Shown here: one piece after another, positions 53,137 through 63,829 of the stretch | Layout: each line of letters starts with the position of its first letter | Numbering within the stretch: the stretch's first letter is position 1 | From: Listeria swaminathanii | Lineage (GTDB): Bacteria; Bacillota; Bacilli; Lactobacillales; Listeriaceae | Assembly (NCBI RefSeq): GCF_014229645.1 | Contig: NZ_JAATOD010000004.1 | Span: forward strand, 1 to 64,000 | Direction: 5' to 3' | Length of the DNA: 64,000 bases | Translations under genes and position numbers: made by a program | The notes under the pieces: generated by a model | The model's database searches: none | What the model saw: only the letters and a program-made list of their open reading frames with translations | What the model was told of the DNA's origin: nothing

Positions 53137-54408
53137 ATGGCTAAACTGTCCATTGCATACTTAGAAAGTTTAACAATTAAAGAAATCTACGCTTTAGCAA
53201 AAGAACATAAAATTGCGTATTACAGCAAACTAACAAAACGAGAATTGATTTTTGCTTTATTAAAATCAAATGCAGAAAAAGAAGGATTTTTCTTCATGGA
53301 AGGTGTACTAGAAATTATTCCAAATGAAGGTTTCGGCTTTTTGCGCCCAATCAATTATTCGTCTAGCTCAGAAGATATTTACATTTCCGCGTCCCAAATT
53401 AGACGTTTTGAGTTAAGAACTGGGGATAAAGTTTCTGGGAAAGTTCGTCCTCCGAAAGAAAACGAACGTTATTTTGGCTTGCTTCATGTTGAAGCTGTAA
53501 ATGGAGAAAATCCGGAAGTTGCGAAAGAAAGAGTACATTTTCCAGGGTTAACGCCACTTTATCCAGATCGTCAAATTCATTTAGAAACGGGAAAAAATCC
53601 GATTTCAACTAGGACGATTGATTTGATTTCACCAATTGGATTTGGGCAACGTGGACTTATCGTAGCGCCACCAAAAGCGGGGAAAACCGTATTGCTCAAA
53701 GAAATTGCTAATGCGATTACGACGAATCACCCGGATTCCGAATTGATTGTCTTGTTAATTGATGAGCGTCCGGAAGAAGTAACGGATATTGAACGTTCTG
53801 TAAAAGCAGATGTTGTCAGTTCCACATTTGATGAGGTGCCAGAGAATCATATTAAAGTGGCAGAACTAGTACTTGAACGCGCGATGCGTCTAGTCGAACA
53901 AAAGCGTGATGTAGTTATTTTAATGGATAGCATTACACGACTAGCTAGAGCCTACAATCTAGTTATTCCGCCAAGTGGTCGTACACTTTCTGGCGGTATT
54001 GATCCAGCTGCTTTCCACAGACCTAAGCGTTTCTTTGGAGCTGCTCGAAATATTGAAGAAGGCGGAAGTTTAACAATCCTTGCCACGGCTTTAGTTGATA
54101 CAGGCTCACGTATGGACGATGTTATTTACGAAGAATTCAAAGGAACTGGAAACATGGAATTGCATCTTGATCGCCAACTTGCAGAACGCCGCGTCTTCCC
54201 AGCGATTGATATGCGCCGCTCCGGAACACGAAAAGAAGAATTGCTACTATCCAAAGATCGCCTAGAACAACTTTGGAAAATCCGTAAAGCAATGCCAAAA
54301 CAAAGCGACGGACTTGAGATTTCAGAACGTTTCGTACGCTATTTAAAGAAAACGGAAAATAACGAAGCTTTTTATGAATTATTGCAAGAAGAGATGTTTA
54401 AAAAATAA
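53137..54408 (+). CDS. rho: transcription termination factor Rho
   Basis: A 423-residue RNA-dependent ATPase helicase. The N-terminal Rho-N domain (about 1-45) is followed by the RNA-binding cold-shock-like domain with EGFGFLRP (about 64-71). The ATPase core has Walker [12 protein letters not shown] (about 177-187), Walker [17 protein letters not shown] and the Q/R-loop regions. Length matches Bacillus Rho. ATG 53137 follows AAAGGTGG. No strong terminator separates it from the glycosyltransferase gene 80 bases downstream, so some readthrough is likely. Confidence 0.97.
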   Translation: MAKLSIAYLESLTIKEIYALAKEHKIAYYSKLTKRELIFALLKSNAEKEGFFFMEGVLEIIPNEGFGFLRPINYSSSSEDIYISASQIRRFELRTGDKVSGKVRPPKENERYFGLLHVEAVNGENPEVAKERVHFPGLTPLYPDRQIHLETGKNPISTRTIDLISPIGFGQRGLIVAPPKAGKTVLLKEIANAITTNHPDSELIVLLIDERPEEVTDIERSVKADVVSSTFDEVPENHIKVAELVLERAMRLVEQKRDVVILMDSITRLARAYNLVIPPSGRTLSGGIDPAAFHRPKRFFGAARNIEEGGSLTILATALVDTGSRMDDVIYEEFKGTGNMELHLDRQLAERRVFPAIDMRRSGTRKEELLLSKDRLEQLWKIRKAMPKQSDGLEISERFVRYLKKTENNEAFYELLQEEMFKK

Positions 54409-54488
54409 AGAGAAGCTGTACTTTTCTTATTAATTTTGATACTATCGTTTGTAGAGTAATTATTGAAATCACTAGAAGGAGAAAGATA

Positions 54489-55436
54489 ATGAAACTAATT
54501 ACAATATCTGTTCCTGCATATAATGAGCAAGAATCTATTGTTACATTATATGAAACGGTTGTGAATGTAATGGAGTCCATTAAGGATAAATATACATTCG
54601 AATTGCTATTTATCAATGATGGAAGTAAAGATAATACATTGGAAATAGTAAAGCAACTGCATAATAAAGATGAACGAGTAGGTTTTGTGGATTTATCAAG
54701 AAATTACGGGAAAGAAATAGCAATGGCAGCGGGATTCGATTATGCAAAAGGGGATGCCGTCATTACGATGGATGCGGACTTACAACATCCACCTGAATTA
54801 ATCGTAGAAATGGTCGAGCTATGGGAACTAGGGTATGAAGATGTTTATGCAAGACGGAATAAAAGACCAGGAGAAAATTGGTTAAAAAAAGCAACCTCTA
54901 AATATTATTATAAAATGCTACAAAAAGTAACAAAAACGCCGGTTCTTCCAGATACAGGCGATTTTCGTTTGCTTGATAGACGATGTGTAGATGCTATCAA
55001 AAAGCTAAGAGAAACACAGCGCTATACAAAAGGATTATATAATTGGATCGGATTTAAAAAAGTAGAAGTAACTTTTGATGCTGCGCCAAGACATGCCGGT
55101 GAAACTAAATGGAATTACCGAGCTTTGATTAATTTGGCTCTTGAAGGAATTACTTCTTATACCACTTTACCGCTAAGATTATCAACGGTTGCTGGATTTA
55201 CAATATCAATCGGTACATTTATATATTTAATTTATATACTGATTAAAACCTTAATTGTAGGTTCTAGCACTAGTGGCTTCCCTACCTTGATGATAACTAT
55301 ACTATTTTTAGGTGGAATTCAGTTAACTAGTATTGGGATTATCGGTGAATATTTAGGAAGAATTTTTAATGAAGTCAAGAAACGTCCGCTTTATTTTGTA
55401 GAAGAATACAACGGAGAGAAAGAAGATGTCAAATGA
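54489..55436 (+). CDS. polyprenyl-phosphate glycosyltransferase (GT2, CsbB/GtrB type)
   Basis: A 315-residue GT-A glycosyltransferase. The domain opens ISVPAYNEQESI, has DGSKDNTL, and the DxD metal site at Asp95 and Asp97 in MDADLQHPPE. Two C-terminal membrane helices (about 228-255 and 265-290) are typical of GtrB/CsbB proteins, which load a sugar from UDP-sugar onto undecaprenyl phosphate on the cytoplasmic side. ATG 54489 follows AGAAGGAG. The stop codon overlaps the gtcA start by four bases (ATGA). Together with GtcA it supplies Und-P-sugar for teichoic acid decoration. Confidence 0.92.
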   Translation: MKLITISVPAYNEQESIVTLYETVVNVMESIKDKYTFELLFINDGSKDNTLEIVKQLHNKDERVGFVDLSRNYGKEIAMAAGFDYAKGDAVITMDADLQHPPELIVEMVELWELGYEDVYARRNKRPGENWLKKATSKYYYKMLQKVTKTPVLPDTGDFRLLDRRCVDAIKKLRETQRYTKGLYNWIGFKKVEVTFDAAPRHAGETKWNYRALINLALEGITSYTTLPLRLSTVAGFTISIGTFIYLIYILIKTLIVGSSTSGFPTLMITILFLGGIQLTSIGIIGEYLGRIFNEVKKRPLYFVEEYNGEKEDVK

Positions 55437-55870
55437 GTAGAGTAAGGCAATTACTAGATAAATTACCGTGGTATACAGATAGCATACATAGCATTTTAAT
55501 GTATTTAATTATGGGTGGATTTACCACCTTGATTAATATCGTGACTTTTTGGTTATGTACTGATTTATTAAATTGGGATTACCGAATTGCAAATACAATA
55601 GCATGGGTAGCATCTGTATTGTTCGCCTATTTTTCTAATAAAAAGTATGTTTTTGATAGCTATACTCCCACATGGAAAGAAAAAGCGAGAGAAGTTTCTT
55701 CGTTCTTTGGTTTTAGATTTTTAACATATATAGTTGATTTCTTCGTAATGATCCTATTAATTAGTGGACTAGGAATAAATGAACTATGGGCAAAAATTTG
55801 GACGAATGTAATTGTATTAGTATTGAATTATGTATTTAGTAAGTGGATTATTTTTAGAGTGAGAAAATAA
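55433..55870 (+). CDS. gtcA: GtrA-family flippase GtcA, teichoic acid glycosylation
   Basis: A 145-residue protein with four membrane helices of the GtrA/DPMS family. Visible marks are YLIMGGFTTLINIVTFWL, YRIANTIAWVASVLFAYFSNKKYVF and the last helix VLNYVFSKWIIFR. GtcA is required in serogroup 4b for galactose and glucose substitution of wall teichoic acid and is thought to flip the undecaprenyl-phosphate sugar. Start ATG 55433 overlaps the upstream stop. Its place between rho and rpmE matches the published gtcA locus. Confidence 0.93.
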   Translation: MSRVRQLLDKLPWYTDSIHSILMYLIMGGFTTLINIVTFWLCTDLLNWDYRIANTIAWVASVLFAYFSNKKYVFDSYTPTWKEKAREVSSFFGFRFLTYIVDFFVMILLISGLGINELWAKIWTNVIVLVLNYVFSKWIIFRVRK

Positions 55871-55884
55871 AGGGATGTGTATCT

Positions 55885-57381
55885 ATGATAAATAGCATAA
55901 AAAAAGATGGCGTTAAAATTGGGATTTTTAGTTTTATTATTTTTTTGTTTTACTTGTATCTGTCTTATTGTACGCCATTAACCCATGATGACTGGACTTG
56001 GGGAATTAGACTTGGAATGAATCGATTCTATGATGGATTTAAAGATTATAATGGACGTTATTTTGGGAATATTTGTGAGTTAATTATTACGAGGGTTGAT
56101 TGGTTCCGTATCCTAATTATGGGTGTGTTTGGTGCTGCAATTGTAGTATTACCACTTTTAATTGCCAAAACAGCAAAGTTAACTATCGGTTTCCTTAGCT
56201 TATTCTTAATGTTAGGTGTAACTAGCGATATGTTTTCTTCTACATTCGCATGGGCAGCTGGTTTTGCTAATTATAATACAGCGACTATTTGTATTTTAGT
56301 ATATTTATTAATTATAAAAAATATCTTCTATGAGAAGACACCTAAGTATTCTATTTGGCTACTAATATTCGCCGTTCCACTTGGTATTGGTTCTCAATTA
56401 TTTGTTGAACATGCAACAATTTACAATGTGTTTGCGGGCGCTTTTGTTATCATTTATAGCTTCATGAAATTTAGAAAGTTTTTTGCTTTCCATATCGTAT
56501 ATCTTGTATCAGCGCTTATCGGAGCGGTTATCATGTTTTCCAATGGTGCTTATGTAAAAATATTCACTGGTGCAGATAATTACCGGACTATCGATACGGA
56601 CATGGGGATTTTTGAGAAGATCTATTCTATTTTCTCTACCAGCATGTATAAATTTTTAATTATGAATAATATTATTTTAAACTTTGTATTAGCTGTTTTT
56701 TGTATTTTCCTTCTTGTGAAGATCGGGAAGAACTTACCAACTTGGAAAATATGGGTGAAAAATATTTTCATCGCAATCTTGACAATTTATCCTTTCTACC
56801 GACCATTTATTGTTGATAGAATGCAATTAAGCATTTTTACAGATGTGGCAAAAACTTCTGAATTCGAAGCTTGGATTTCGTTATTATTTTATTTAACTAT
56901 CCTGTTTACGATTATCTTATTCTTCAAGAAGAGTTCTTTAAAAGTAGAGCTTAGTTTCTACCTAATATCTGCCGTGTTTATTGCGGGGCCACTGTTCTTT
57001 GTCACACCTTTTGGCTCAAGATGCTTTATCCTTTCTTATGCATTTTTCGTGTTATTTATTGTTCGCCTGCTTGTTTACCTTGTAGATGAAGAGTTTATAA
57101 ATTTAAAAGCTATTAGTATTCCGATAATCACGCTGGCGCTAACGTTAGTGTTTGCCTACAGTGTCATTTTTGCTCAAATAAAAATTTCTGATAATGAAAG
57201 AATGGATAGTATCCAACAGCAAATAGATGAAGGGAAAAAAGTGGTAACAGTTAAGCCGCTAAAACATGAGAAATTCTTATGGAATAGTAAATTAATGATC
57301 CCTGGTTTCCAAGCAGATAATTTCAAGATTTTCTTCAATTTACCTAAAGATGTACAACTTAAAAACGCACCTGAGAAATAA
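55885..57381 (+). CDS. polytopic membrane protein, GT-C glycosyltransferase-like (DUF6056-like)
   Basis: A 498-residue protein with about 11-12 membrane segments. After the first helix (about 12-29), an outside loop carries DDWTWG (Asp35-Asp36) and then NGRYFGN, the acidic pair and NGR pattern seen in DUF6056 and similar GT-C-type proteins. The C-terminus (about 430-498) is a soluble tail. It starts 15 bases after gtcA, with AAAGGGATG upstream. It likely takes sugar from the lipid carrier flipped by GtcA and puts it on a wall polymer. The family call is by pattern only; I do not recall this gene in EGD-e. Confidence 0.72.
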   Translation: MINSIKKDGVKIGIFSFIIFLFYLYLSYCTPLTHDDWTWGIRLGMNRFYDGFKDYNGRYFGNICELIITRVDWFRILIMGVFGAAIVVLPLLIAKTAKLTIGFLSLFLMLGVTSDMFSSTFAWAAGFANYNTATICILVYLLIIKNIFYEKTPKYSIWLLIFAVPLGIGSQLFVEHATIYNVFAGAFVIIYSFMKFRKFFAFHIVYLVSALIGAVIMFSNGAYVKIFTGADNYRTIDTDMGIFEKIYSIFSTSMYKFLIMNNIILNFVLAVFCIFLLVKIGKNLPTWKIWVKNIFIAILTIYPFYRPFIVDRMQLSIFTDVAKTSEFEAWISLLFYLTILFTIILFFKKSSLKVELSFYLISAVFIAGPLFFVTPFGSRCFILSYAFFVLFIVRLLVYLVDEEFINLKAISIPIITLALTLVFAYSVIFAQIKISDNERMDSIQQQIDEGKKVVTVKPLKHEKFLWNSKLMIPGFQADNFKIFFNLPKDVQLKNAPEK

Positions 57382-57428
57382 AGTCTGGTGCATAAAGTAA
57401 TCTTTAACAAATGGATGCAAAAATAATC

Positions 57429-57457
57429 TTGCTTGTTTGCTTTAACATTGTTATAAT
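57429..57457 (+). promoter_or_regulatory. rpmE2 promoter
   Basis: TTGCTT (57429-57434), 17 bases, TATAAT (57452-57457), 71 bases before the start codon. Confidence 0.72.
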
Positions 57458-57527
57458 ATCTATACTGTGTGTAAAAGCACTTAATTACTCTGTTTCAGAT
57501 GATTCAGGGCGAAGGAGTTGAAAAGAA

Positions 57528-57773
57528 ATGAAAACTGGAATTCATCCTGAGTACCGTCCAGTGGTATTTGTTGATACTAGTACTGATTTCAAATTTTTGT
57601 CAGGTTCTACTAAGAGCTCAAGCGAAACAATTAAATGGGAAGATGGCAACGAGTATCCTTTACTACGTGTCGAAATCTCTTCTGATTCGCACCCGTTCTA
57701 TACTGGTAAACAAAAACATGCGACTGCAGACGGCCGTGTGGACCGCTTCAACAAAAAATACGGTCTCAAATAA
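57528..57773 (+). CDS. rpmE2: 50S ribosomal protein L31 type B
   Basis: An 81-residue L31 protein. It opens [16 protein letters not shown] and ends [11 protein letters not shown]. It has no Cys at all, so it is the zinc-free (C-minus, type B) form, which in Bacillus replaces zinc-bound L31 when zinc is short. No clear Zur box stands out in its promoter. ATG 57528 follows GAAGGAG. It is monocistronic with a strong terminator. Confidence 0.95.
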   Translation: MKTGIHPEYRPVVFVDTSTDFKFLSGSTKSSSETIKWEDGNEYPLLRVEISSDSHPFYTGKQKHATADGRVDRFNKKYGLK

Positions 57774-57801
57774 GACTGTATGTAACGAACGAAATAATTT
57801 G

Positions 57802-57833
57802 CGCACTCAGCTTTTGCTGGGTGTGTTTTTTTA
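57802..57833 (+). terminator. rpmE2 terminator
   Basis: CGCACTCAGC pairs with GCTGGGTGTG (G-T pairs allowed) around TTTT, then T7. Confidence 0.92.
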
Positions 57834-57882
57834 TGGAATTATTTCTCAGAGCTACTAAAAATAAAAACTTTCCTTTCAAGGG

Positions 57883-57912
57883 TTTACTTTTCCCTGTGAA
57901 GTTGCGTATAAT
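57883..57912 (+). promoter_or_regulatory. hom-thrC-thrB promoter
   Basis: TTTACT (57883-57888), 18 bases, TATAAT (57907-57912), about 80 bases before hom. No T-box or leader terminator is seen. Confidence 0.68.
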
Positions 57913-57994
57913 ATCACTAATTACTTTTTTTATGAGTAGGTAATAAAAAAGTTAAATTTTCTGTTTTGTTAAACAATAATAAGGAGGTTTTCAA

Positions 57995-59281
57995 GTGGAA
58001 GCAAAGTTACAAGTAGGTGTGTTAGGATTTGGAACGGTAGGTAGCGGTGTTATTCATATTTTAGAAGAGCATCAAGAAAAAATCAGTCAAGTAACTGGAT
58101 ACCATATTTCTGTTAAGAAAGTGCTAGTTCGTGACTTAGAAAAAAATCGCCGTTATGAAACAAAAGGTTTTGAACTAACCACCAATCCGTCTGATGTACT
58201 GGATGATCCAGAAATTGCTGTTGTTGTCGAGGTTATGGGCAGCATCACAACTGCGCGGGAATACATTTTGCAGGCCTTGAAAGCTGGAAAACATGTAGTA
58301 ACTGCGAATAAGGATTTGATTGCGCTACACGGCGACGAATTAGTGGCAGTTGCACAAGCTAATAAATGTGATTTGTTTTATGAAGCAAGCGTTGCAGGCG
58401 GGATTCCCATTTTACGTACAATCGTAAATAGCCTTGCAGCAGATAAAATTCAAAAAGTAATGGGTATCGTCAACGGGACGACCAATTTCATGCTAACAAA
58501 AATGACATCAGAGAAAAAGTCATACGAAGAAGTTTTAGCAGAAGCCCAAGCACTAGGATTTGCCGAGTCCGACCCAACGAATGACGTGGACGGAATCGAT
58601 GCAGCTAGAAAAATGGTTATTATGACAAGACTCGCATTTGGTATGAATGTGAATTTAGATAATGTAGAAACAAATGGTATTCGCGGGATTTCTCCTGAAG
58701 ATATCGAAGTAGCGTACCAATTAGGCTATAAAATTAAACTTGTAGGTACTGCCGAAGAAACAAATGGCACAGTTAATGTCAACGTTGGACCAGTATTATT
58801 ACCAAAGGCACATCCGCTTGCAGGCGTTAACTATGAAAATAATGCCGTATTTGTAACTGGTGCAGCTGTCGGAGAAACAATGTTTTACGGACCTGGTGCT
58901 GGCGAATTACCAACAGCGACAAGTGTTGTTAGTGATTTGATTACTGTTGCGAAAAATAGTCGTCTAGGTACAAACGGTAATGCTTTCAACAGCTACAAAC
59001 ACGAAACAAAACACACACCAAAAGAACAAGTTTTCTCCAAATACTATCTTCGTCTAACAATGGACGATAAAACAGGAACCTTCCTCAAGTTAACGCAAAT
59101 TTTTGCAGAAGCTGGCGTTGGTTTTGATAAAATTTTACAACAACCGTATGATGATTTTACAGCGACTGTTGTTATCGTGACACACTCAACAAGCCAAGCG
59201 CAATTAGAACAAGCAATCACTAGGGTGAAAGACGAGCCAGAAATGCAAATGCTCGCAAAATATTCCGTTGTGGAGGGTTAA
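57995..59281 (+). CDS. hom: homoserine dehydrogenase
   Basis: A 428-residue enzyme reducing aspartate semialdehyde to homoserine, the branch to threonine and methionine. The Rossmann motif is [12 protein letters not shown] near the start; [19 protein letters not shown] and the catalytic [11 protein letters not shown] with downstream [12 protein letters not shown] follow. A C-terminal ACT domain (about 350-428) gives feedback control, probably by threonine. Start GTG 57995 has AAGGAGG 7 bases upstream. It leads the hom-thrC-thrB operon. Confidence 0.96.
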   Translation: MEAKLQVGVLGFGTVGSGVIHILEEHQEKISQVTGYHISVKKVLVRDLEKNRRYETKGFELTTNPSDVLDDPEIAVVVEVMGSITTAREYILQALKAGKHVVTANKDLIALHGDELVAVAQANKCDLFYEASVAGGIPILRTIVNSLAADKIQKVMGIVNGTTNFMLTKMTSEKKSYEEVLAEAQALGFAESDPTNDVDGIDAARKMVIMTRLAFGMNVNLDNVETNGIRGISPEDIEVAYQLGYKIKLVGTAEETNGTVNVNVGPVLLPKAHPLAGVNYENNAVFVTGAAVGETMFYGPGAGELPTATSVVSDLITVAKNSRLGTNGNAFNSYKHETKHTPKEQVFSKYYLRLTMDDKTGTFLKLTQIFAEAGVGFDKILQQPYDDFTATVVIVTHSTSQAQLEQAITRVKDEPEMQMLAKYSVVEG

Positions 59282-59283
59282 AT

Positions 59284-60339
59284 ATGTATAAAGGTTTACT
59301 AGAAAAATATAAAGAATATCTACCAGTAACTGATAAAACGCCAATGATTTCACTTGCGGAAGGAAATACACCACTTATTCCATTGCCGAATTTGTCCAAA
59401 GAACTTGGCGTTACTTTATATGGAAAATATGAAGGATTAAATCCAACTGGTTCGTTTAAAGATCGTGGAATGGTTATGGCGGTTGCTAAAGCGAAAGAAG
59501 AAGGCGCCGAAGCAGTTATTTGTGCTTCCACAGGGAATACATCGGCAGCCGCAGCGGCATACGCAACACGTGCAGGATTAAAAGCGTACATCGTTATTCC
59601 AGAAGGCAAAGTCGCTCTTGGCAAATTAGCGCAGGCAGTCATGTATGGTGCTGATATTATCTCGATTCAAGGTAATTTTGACGAAGCATTAAAATCCGTG
59701 CGTGAACTTGCTAAAACTGAAGCAGTTACCCTTGTAAACTCTGTTAACCCATACCGTTTAGAAGGTCAAAAAACAGCTGCATTCGAAATCTGTGAACAAT
59801 TAGGTTCCGCGCCAGATGTACTTGCGATTCCAGTAGGTAATGCCGGAAATATTTCTGCATACTGGAAGGGTTTTAAAGAATGGAACGAGGCTAAAGCTTC
59901 TGGACTTCCGCGGATGCATGGCTTTGAAGCAGAAGGGGCTGCGGCGATTGTTCAAGGGAAACCGATTGATAACCCGGAAACAATTGCAACAGCGATTCGT
60001 ATCGGAAATCCAGCTAGTTGGGGGCTTGCAGAAGCAGCTCGCGATGAATCTGGTGGCTACATTCATTCTGTAACAGACGACGAAATTGTGAATGCGTATA
60101 AAAAAATTGCAGCACAAGATGGTGTCTTCATTGAGCCAGGTTCTGCCGCATCTTTAGCCGGCGTTATCCAACATGTTGCAAATGGAACGATTAAAAAAGG
60201 CGAAACAGTCGTTTGTGTATTCACTGGAAATGGCTTAAAAGATCCAGATACTGCGATGAGTGTGCATGAAATTCCAATTTCTCACGTAGATGATATCGAA
60301 GCAATGCGCACACATTTACGTTCAGGAGTGAATGCTTAA
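59284..60339 (+). CDS. thrC: threonine synthase
   Basis: A 351-residue PLP enzyme converting O-phosphohomoserine to threonine. The PLP Lys lies in [11 protein letters not shown] (about 57-67), and the phosphate loop is [12 protein letters not shown] (about 181-192). Length fits the short Bacillus-type class. It starts 2 bases after the hom stop codon, with GGAGGG at the end of hom as Shine-Dalgarno, and its stop overlaps the thrB start by one base (TAATG). Confidence 0.96.
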   Translation: MYKGLLEKYKEYLPVTDKTPMISLAEGNTPLIPLPNLSKELGVTLYGKYEGLNPTGSFKDRGMVMAVAKAKEEGAEAVICASTGNTSAAAAAYATRAGLKAYIVIPEGKVALGKLAQAVMYGADIISIQGNFDEALKSVRELAKTEAVTLVNSVNPYRLEGQKTAAFEICEQLGSAPDVLAIPVGNAGNISAYWKGFKEWNEAKASGLPRMHGFEAEGAAAIVQGKPIDNPETIATAIRIGNPASWGLAEAARDESGGYIHSVTDDEIVNAYKKIAAQDGVFIEPGSAASLAGVIQHVANGTIKKGETVVCVFTGNGLKDPDTAMSVHEIPISHVDDIEAMRTHLRSGVNA

Positions 60340-61205
60340 TGCGTATTCGTGTCCCAGCAACAACGGCCAATCTTGGTCCCGGCTTTGATTCATGTGGTTT
60401 AGCGCTAACATTATATCTCACGTTAGATATTGGCGAAGAAGCGGATTCTTGGTATATCGAACATAACATTGGTGGCGGTATTCCGCATGATGAAACCAAT
60501 GTAATTATCGAAACAGCCCTAAACTTAGCGCCTAATTTGACGCCGCACCATTTAGTGATGGCATGTGATATTCCGCCGGCTCGCGGGCTTGGTAGCAGTT
60601 CAGCCGCAGTTGTCGCGGGAATTGAATTAGCCAACACACTTGCAGAACTTAATCTTTCAAAAGAAGAAAAAGTGCGCATAGCCGCTGAAATAGAAGGTCA
60701 CCCGGATAATGTCGCACCAGCTGTCCTAGGAAACTGGGTTGTAGGGGCAAAGTTAGACGGCGAAGATTTTTATGTGCGTCACCTTTTTCCAGATTGTGCT
60801 TTAATTGCGTTTATTCCAAAAGCTGAACTACTTACTTCGGAAAGTCGCGGCGTACTTCCCGATACACTTCCATTTAAAGAAGCAGTACAGGCGAGTAGTA
60901 TTGCCAACGTGATGATCGCGGCTATTTTGCGCAATGATATGACGTTAGCTGGGGAAATGATGGAACGCGACTTATGGCATGAAAAATATCGTAGCAAATT
61001 AGTACCACATTTAACCAAAATTCGAGATGTTGCCAAAAGCGAAGGTGCTTATGCTGCTTGTTTAAGTGGCGCAGGCCCTACTGTCTTAGTATTCGCTCCT
61101 CGCGAAGTAGCGGACACACTGCAAACATCTTTACAATCACTGGAAATAGATGCAGACGTCCTTTTGCTTGATGTAGAAGGAAGCGGCGCAGAAGTTTTTC
61201 GTTAA
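60339..61205 (+). CDS. thrB: homoserine kinase
   Basis: A 288-residue GHMP kinase phosphorylating homoserine. It opens RIRVPATTANLGPGFDSCGLAL; the ATP loop is PPARGLGSSSAAVVAG (about 85-100), and the third motif is CLSGAGPTVLV (about 240). Translation is coupled to thrC by a one-base overlap of stop and start codons. It ends the threonine operon, followed by a terminator. Confidence 0.96.
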   Translation: MRIRVPATTANLGPGFDSCGLALTLYLTLDIGEEADSWYIEHNIGGGIPHDETNVIIETALNLAPNLTPHHLVMACDIPPARGLGSSSAAVVAGIELANTLAELNLSKEEKVRIAAEIEGHPDNVAPAVLGNWVVGAKLDGEDFYVRHLFPDCALIAFIPKAELLTSESRGVLPDTLPFKEAVQASSIANVMIAAILRNDMTLAGEMMERDLWHEKYRSKLVPHLTKIRDVAKSEGAYAACLSGAGPTVLVFAPREVADTLQTSLQSLEIDADVLLLDVEGSGAEVFR

Positions 61206-61210
61206 AATCA

Positions 61211-61241
61211 AGCTATGCCCATTTGCGGCGTAGCTTTTTTT
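61211..61241 (+). terminator. terminator of the threonine operon
   Basis: AGCTATGCC pairs with GGCGTAGCT (one G-T pair) around CATTTGC, then T7. Confidence 0.92.
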
Positions 61242-61316
61242 AACTATATGTCCCAATTTGTGCCGCTCTATGATAAAATAGGAAAAGAGTTTATAAAGTA
61301 AAAGGGAGCGGTCTTA

Positions 61317-61892
61317 ATGGCACAATTATTTTTCCGTTATGGTTCCATGAATAGTGGGAAAACCATTGAAATTCTAAAAGTCGCACATAATTATGAAGAA
61401 CAAAATAAAACAGTAGCTATCTTTACTTCAGGGATTGACGATAGAGACCAAGTTGGCTTCATTTCAAGTCGAATTGGACTGAAACGAGAAGCAACTCCTA
61501 TTTTTAGCGACACGAATATTTTTGAAATCGTATCGAACATTAACCCGAAACCAAATTGTGTTCTTTTAGATGAATCACAATTTCTAGAAAAAGAACATGT
61601 ATTTCAATTGGCGAAAATTGTGGATAGTTTAAACATCCCAGTAATTGCTTACGGACTAAAAAATGATTTTCGAAATGAATTATTTGAAGGCTCGAAATAC
61701 TTGCTCCTATATGCGGACAAATTAGAAGAAATGAAAACAATTTGCTGGTTTTGTGCTAAAAAAGCGACGATGGTTCTGCGCGTTGATGACAAAGGAAAAC
61801 CAGTGTATACAGGCGAACAAATTATGATTGGCGGAAATGACCACTATTACCCAGTGTGCCGCAAATGCCATGCCAATCCACCAATAAAATAA
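61317..61892 (+). CDS. tdk: thymidine kinase
   Basis: A 191-residue type II thymidine kinase, salvage of thymidine to TMP. The P-loop is GSMNSGKT (about 8-15) and the catalytic Glu lies in LLDESQFL. A zinc site is formed by CWFC (about 142-145) and CRKC near the end. Start ATG 61317 follows AAAGGGAGCGG. It begins the tdk-prfA-prmC cluster; prfA starts 22 bases after its stop codon. Confidence 0.95.
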   Translation: MAQLFFRYGSMNSGKTIEILKVAHNYEEQNKTVAIFTSGIDDRDQVGFISSRIGLKREATPIFSDTNIFEIVSNINPKPNCVLLDESQFLEKEHVFQLAKIVDSLNIPVIAYGLKNDFRNELFEGSKYLLLYADKLEEMKTICWFCAKKATMVLRVDDKGKPVYTGEQIMIGGNDHYYPVCRKCHANPPIK

Positions 61893-61914
61893 GTTAAAGA
61901 GGTGTTGAAATACA

Positions 61915-62991
61915 ATGTATGATCGATTACAGGCGGTGGAAGACCGTTACGATGAATTAAATGAACTACTAAGCGATCCAGATGTAGTATCTGATCCAAA
62001 GCGACTACGTGACCTTTCTAAAGAGCAGTCCGGCATTACGGCGACAGTAGAAGCGTACCGCGAATACAAAAACGTGAACGAACAAATTGACGAAACAAAA
62101 GAACTTCTAGGCGAAAAACTGGACGATGAAATGCGCGAAATGGCGAAAGAAGAATTCGCGGAACTTCAAAAAGAAAAAACCGAACTAGAAGAACGTCTAA
62201 AATTATTACTCGTTCCAAAAGATCCAAACGATGACAAAAACGTTATTTTAGAAATTCGCGGAGCAGCTGGTGGAGATGAAGCGGCTTTATTTGCGGGCGA
62301 TTTATTCCGGATGTACAGCAAATACGCTGAATCACGAGGCTGGAAAGTAGAAATTATGGACGCTAATCCAACTGGTATTGGCGGCTACAAAGAAATTATT
62401 GCAATGATGAACGGAAATGATGCCTTTTCCCGAATGAAATATGAAAATGGTGCGCACCGTGTTCAACGTGTTCCAGAAACAGAGTCAGGTGGCCGAATTC
62501 ATACATCAACAGCAACAGTTGCCATTTTGCCAGAAGCGGAAGAAGTGGAAATTGAGCTGCATGATAAAGATATTCGTACAGATACATTTGCATCTACTGG
62601 TGCCGGTGGACAAAGTGTCAATACAACGATGTCAGCTGTACGTTTAACGCATATTCCGACCGGGATTGTCGTTTCGATGCAAGATGAACGTTCTCAGTTG
62701 AAAAACAAAGATAAAGCGATGAAAGTCTTGCGTGCACGTGTTTATGATAAATTTGAACGTGAAGCTCGCGAGGAATACGACGCAAACCGTAAGTCAGCTG
62801 TAGGAACGGGTGACCGCTCAGAACGTATCCGAACTTACAACTATCCACAAAATCGCGTGACCGACCACCGTATCGGTTTAACGATCCAAAAATTAGATCA
62901 AATCATGGAAGGCAAACTCGATGAAATCATTGACGCGCTAATCCTAGAAGATCAAACAAGTAAATTGGAGCATTTAAATGACGCAAATTAG
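61915..62991 (+). CDS. prfA: peptide chain release factor 1
   Basis: A 358-residue class I release factor reading UAA and UAG. The codon-recognition tripeptide is PET in [10 protein letters not shown], and the catalytic GGQ is in [11 protein letters not shown] (about 225-235), whose Gln is methylated by the next gene product. The name prfA here means RF1 and must not be confused with the Listeria virulence regulator PrfA. ATG 61915 follows AGAGGTGTTG. It overlaps prmC by 14 bases. Confidence 0.96.
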   Translation: MYDRLQAVEDRYDELNELLSDPDVVSDPKRLRDLSKEQSGITATVEAYREYKNVNEQIDETKELLGEKLDDEMREMAKEEFAELQKEKTELEERLKLLLVPKDPNDDKNVILEIRGAAGGDEAALFAGDLFRMYSKYAESRGWKVEIMDANPTGIGGYKEIIAMMNGNDAFSRMKYENGAHRVQRVPETESGGRIHTSTATVAILPEAEEVEIELHDKDIRTDTFASTGAGGQSVNTTMSAVRLTHIPTGIVVSMQDERSQLKNKDKAMKVLRARVYDKFEREAREEYDANRKSAVGTGDRSERIRTYNYPQNRVTDHRIGLTIQKLDQIMEGKLDEIIDALILEDQTSKLEHLNDAN

Positions 62992-63829
62992 TCAATTGCT
63001 AAAAAATGCGGAAGCCATCCTTCTTGAAAAAGGCTTGGATCAAAATGCAGCGGAAATTTTACTCGAAACCAGAATGGGGCTTTCGCGTTCTGAGCTTTGG
63101 ATGGAAATAGGTCGGGAACTCGAACCGAATCATGAAAAGCAATTCGAGGAAGATTTTGCCAGATATTTGGCGGGAGAACCAGTACAATATATTTTAAAAA
63201 CAGCGCCTTTTTATGGATATGATTTTTTAGTGACGGAAGATGTTCTTATTCCGCGTCCTGAAACAGAAGAATTGGTCGCTTGTGCGGAAGCCTTTTTGAA
63301 AAAGCATCCATTAAATAATGTATTAGATGTTTGCACAGGGAGCGGGATTATCGCCATTGCGCTAAAAAAAGCATTTCCGAATATTACCGTAACTGCTTCG
63401 GATATATCAGCTCCAGCACTTGCGGTGGCGAAAAAGAATGCGGCCTTGTTAAATGCGGACGTCCGTTTTGTGGAAACAGATTTGCTTGAAGCTTTCAAAC
63501 AAAACAATGAGCGATTTGATATGATTGTCGCGAATCCGCCATATATTTCTGAGGCTGAAAAAGCAGAAATGTCGGATTATGTCTTGAAAAACGAACCATC
63601 TTTAGCATTATTTGCAGAAAATGATGGGCTTGCTATCTATGAACGATTTGTGGATAACTTAAAATATGTCCTGAATCCGTCCTTTTGGGTAGGTGTGGAG
63701 ATAGGTTATACACAAGGCGAACGAGTAAAACAATTATTTGAAAAAAGTTATCCACATTCCACTGTGCTTATCCACAAAGATATCAATTCAAAAGATCGCT
63801 ACGTAACATGCTCAAACATATTGGTATAA
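62978..63829 (+). CDS. prmC: release-factor glutamine methyltransferase PrmC
   Basis: A 283-residue N5-glutamine methyltransferase acting on the GGQ motif of RF1 and RF2. The N-terminal helical domain is followed by a SAM-binding domain with [14 protein letters not shown] (about 107-120) and catalytic NPPY in [11 protein letters not shown] (about 184-194). It starts inside the prfA end, so the two are coupled. Two perfect DnaA boxes (63748-63756 and 63768-63776) lie in its last 80 bases. They encode in-frame parts of [12 protein letters not shown], so coding and DnaA-binding demands are superimposed. Confidence 0.96.
   Translation: MTQISQLLKNAEAILLEKGLDQNAAEILLETRMGLSRSELWMEIGRELEPNHEKQFEEDFARYLAGEPVQYILKTAPFYGYDFLVTEDVLIPRPETEELVACAEAFLKKHPLNNVLDVCTGSGIIAIALKKAFPNITVTASDISAPALAVAKKNAALLNADVRFVETDLLEAFKQNNERFDMIVANPPYISEAEKAEMSDYVLKNEPSLALFAENDGLAIYERFVDNLKYVLNPSFWVGVEIGYTQGERVKQLFEKSYPHSTVLIHKDINSKDRYVTCSNILV

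Noticed and set aside
57429..57527. Zur operator before the zinc-free L31 gene
   Set aside because: No dyad resembling TCGTAATNATTACGA was found in the promoter or leader.
61915..62991. prfA as the virulence regulator
   Set aside because: The protein has the GGQ and PET motifs of release factor 1 and no Crp-type helix-turn-helix. I also saw no PrfA box (TTAACANNTGTTAA) before any surface-protein gene.
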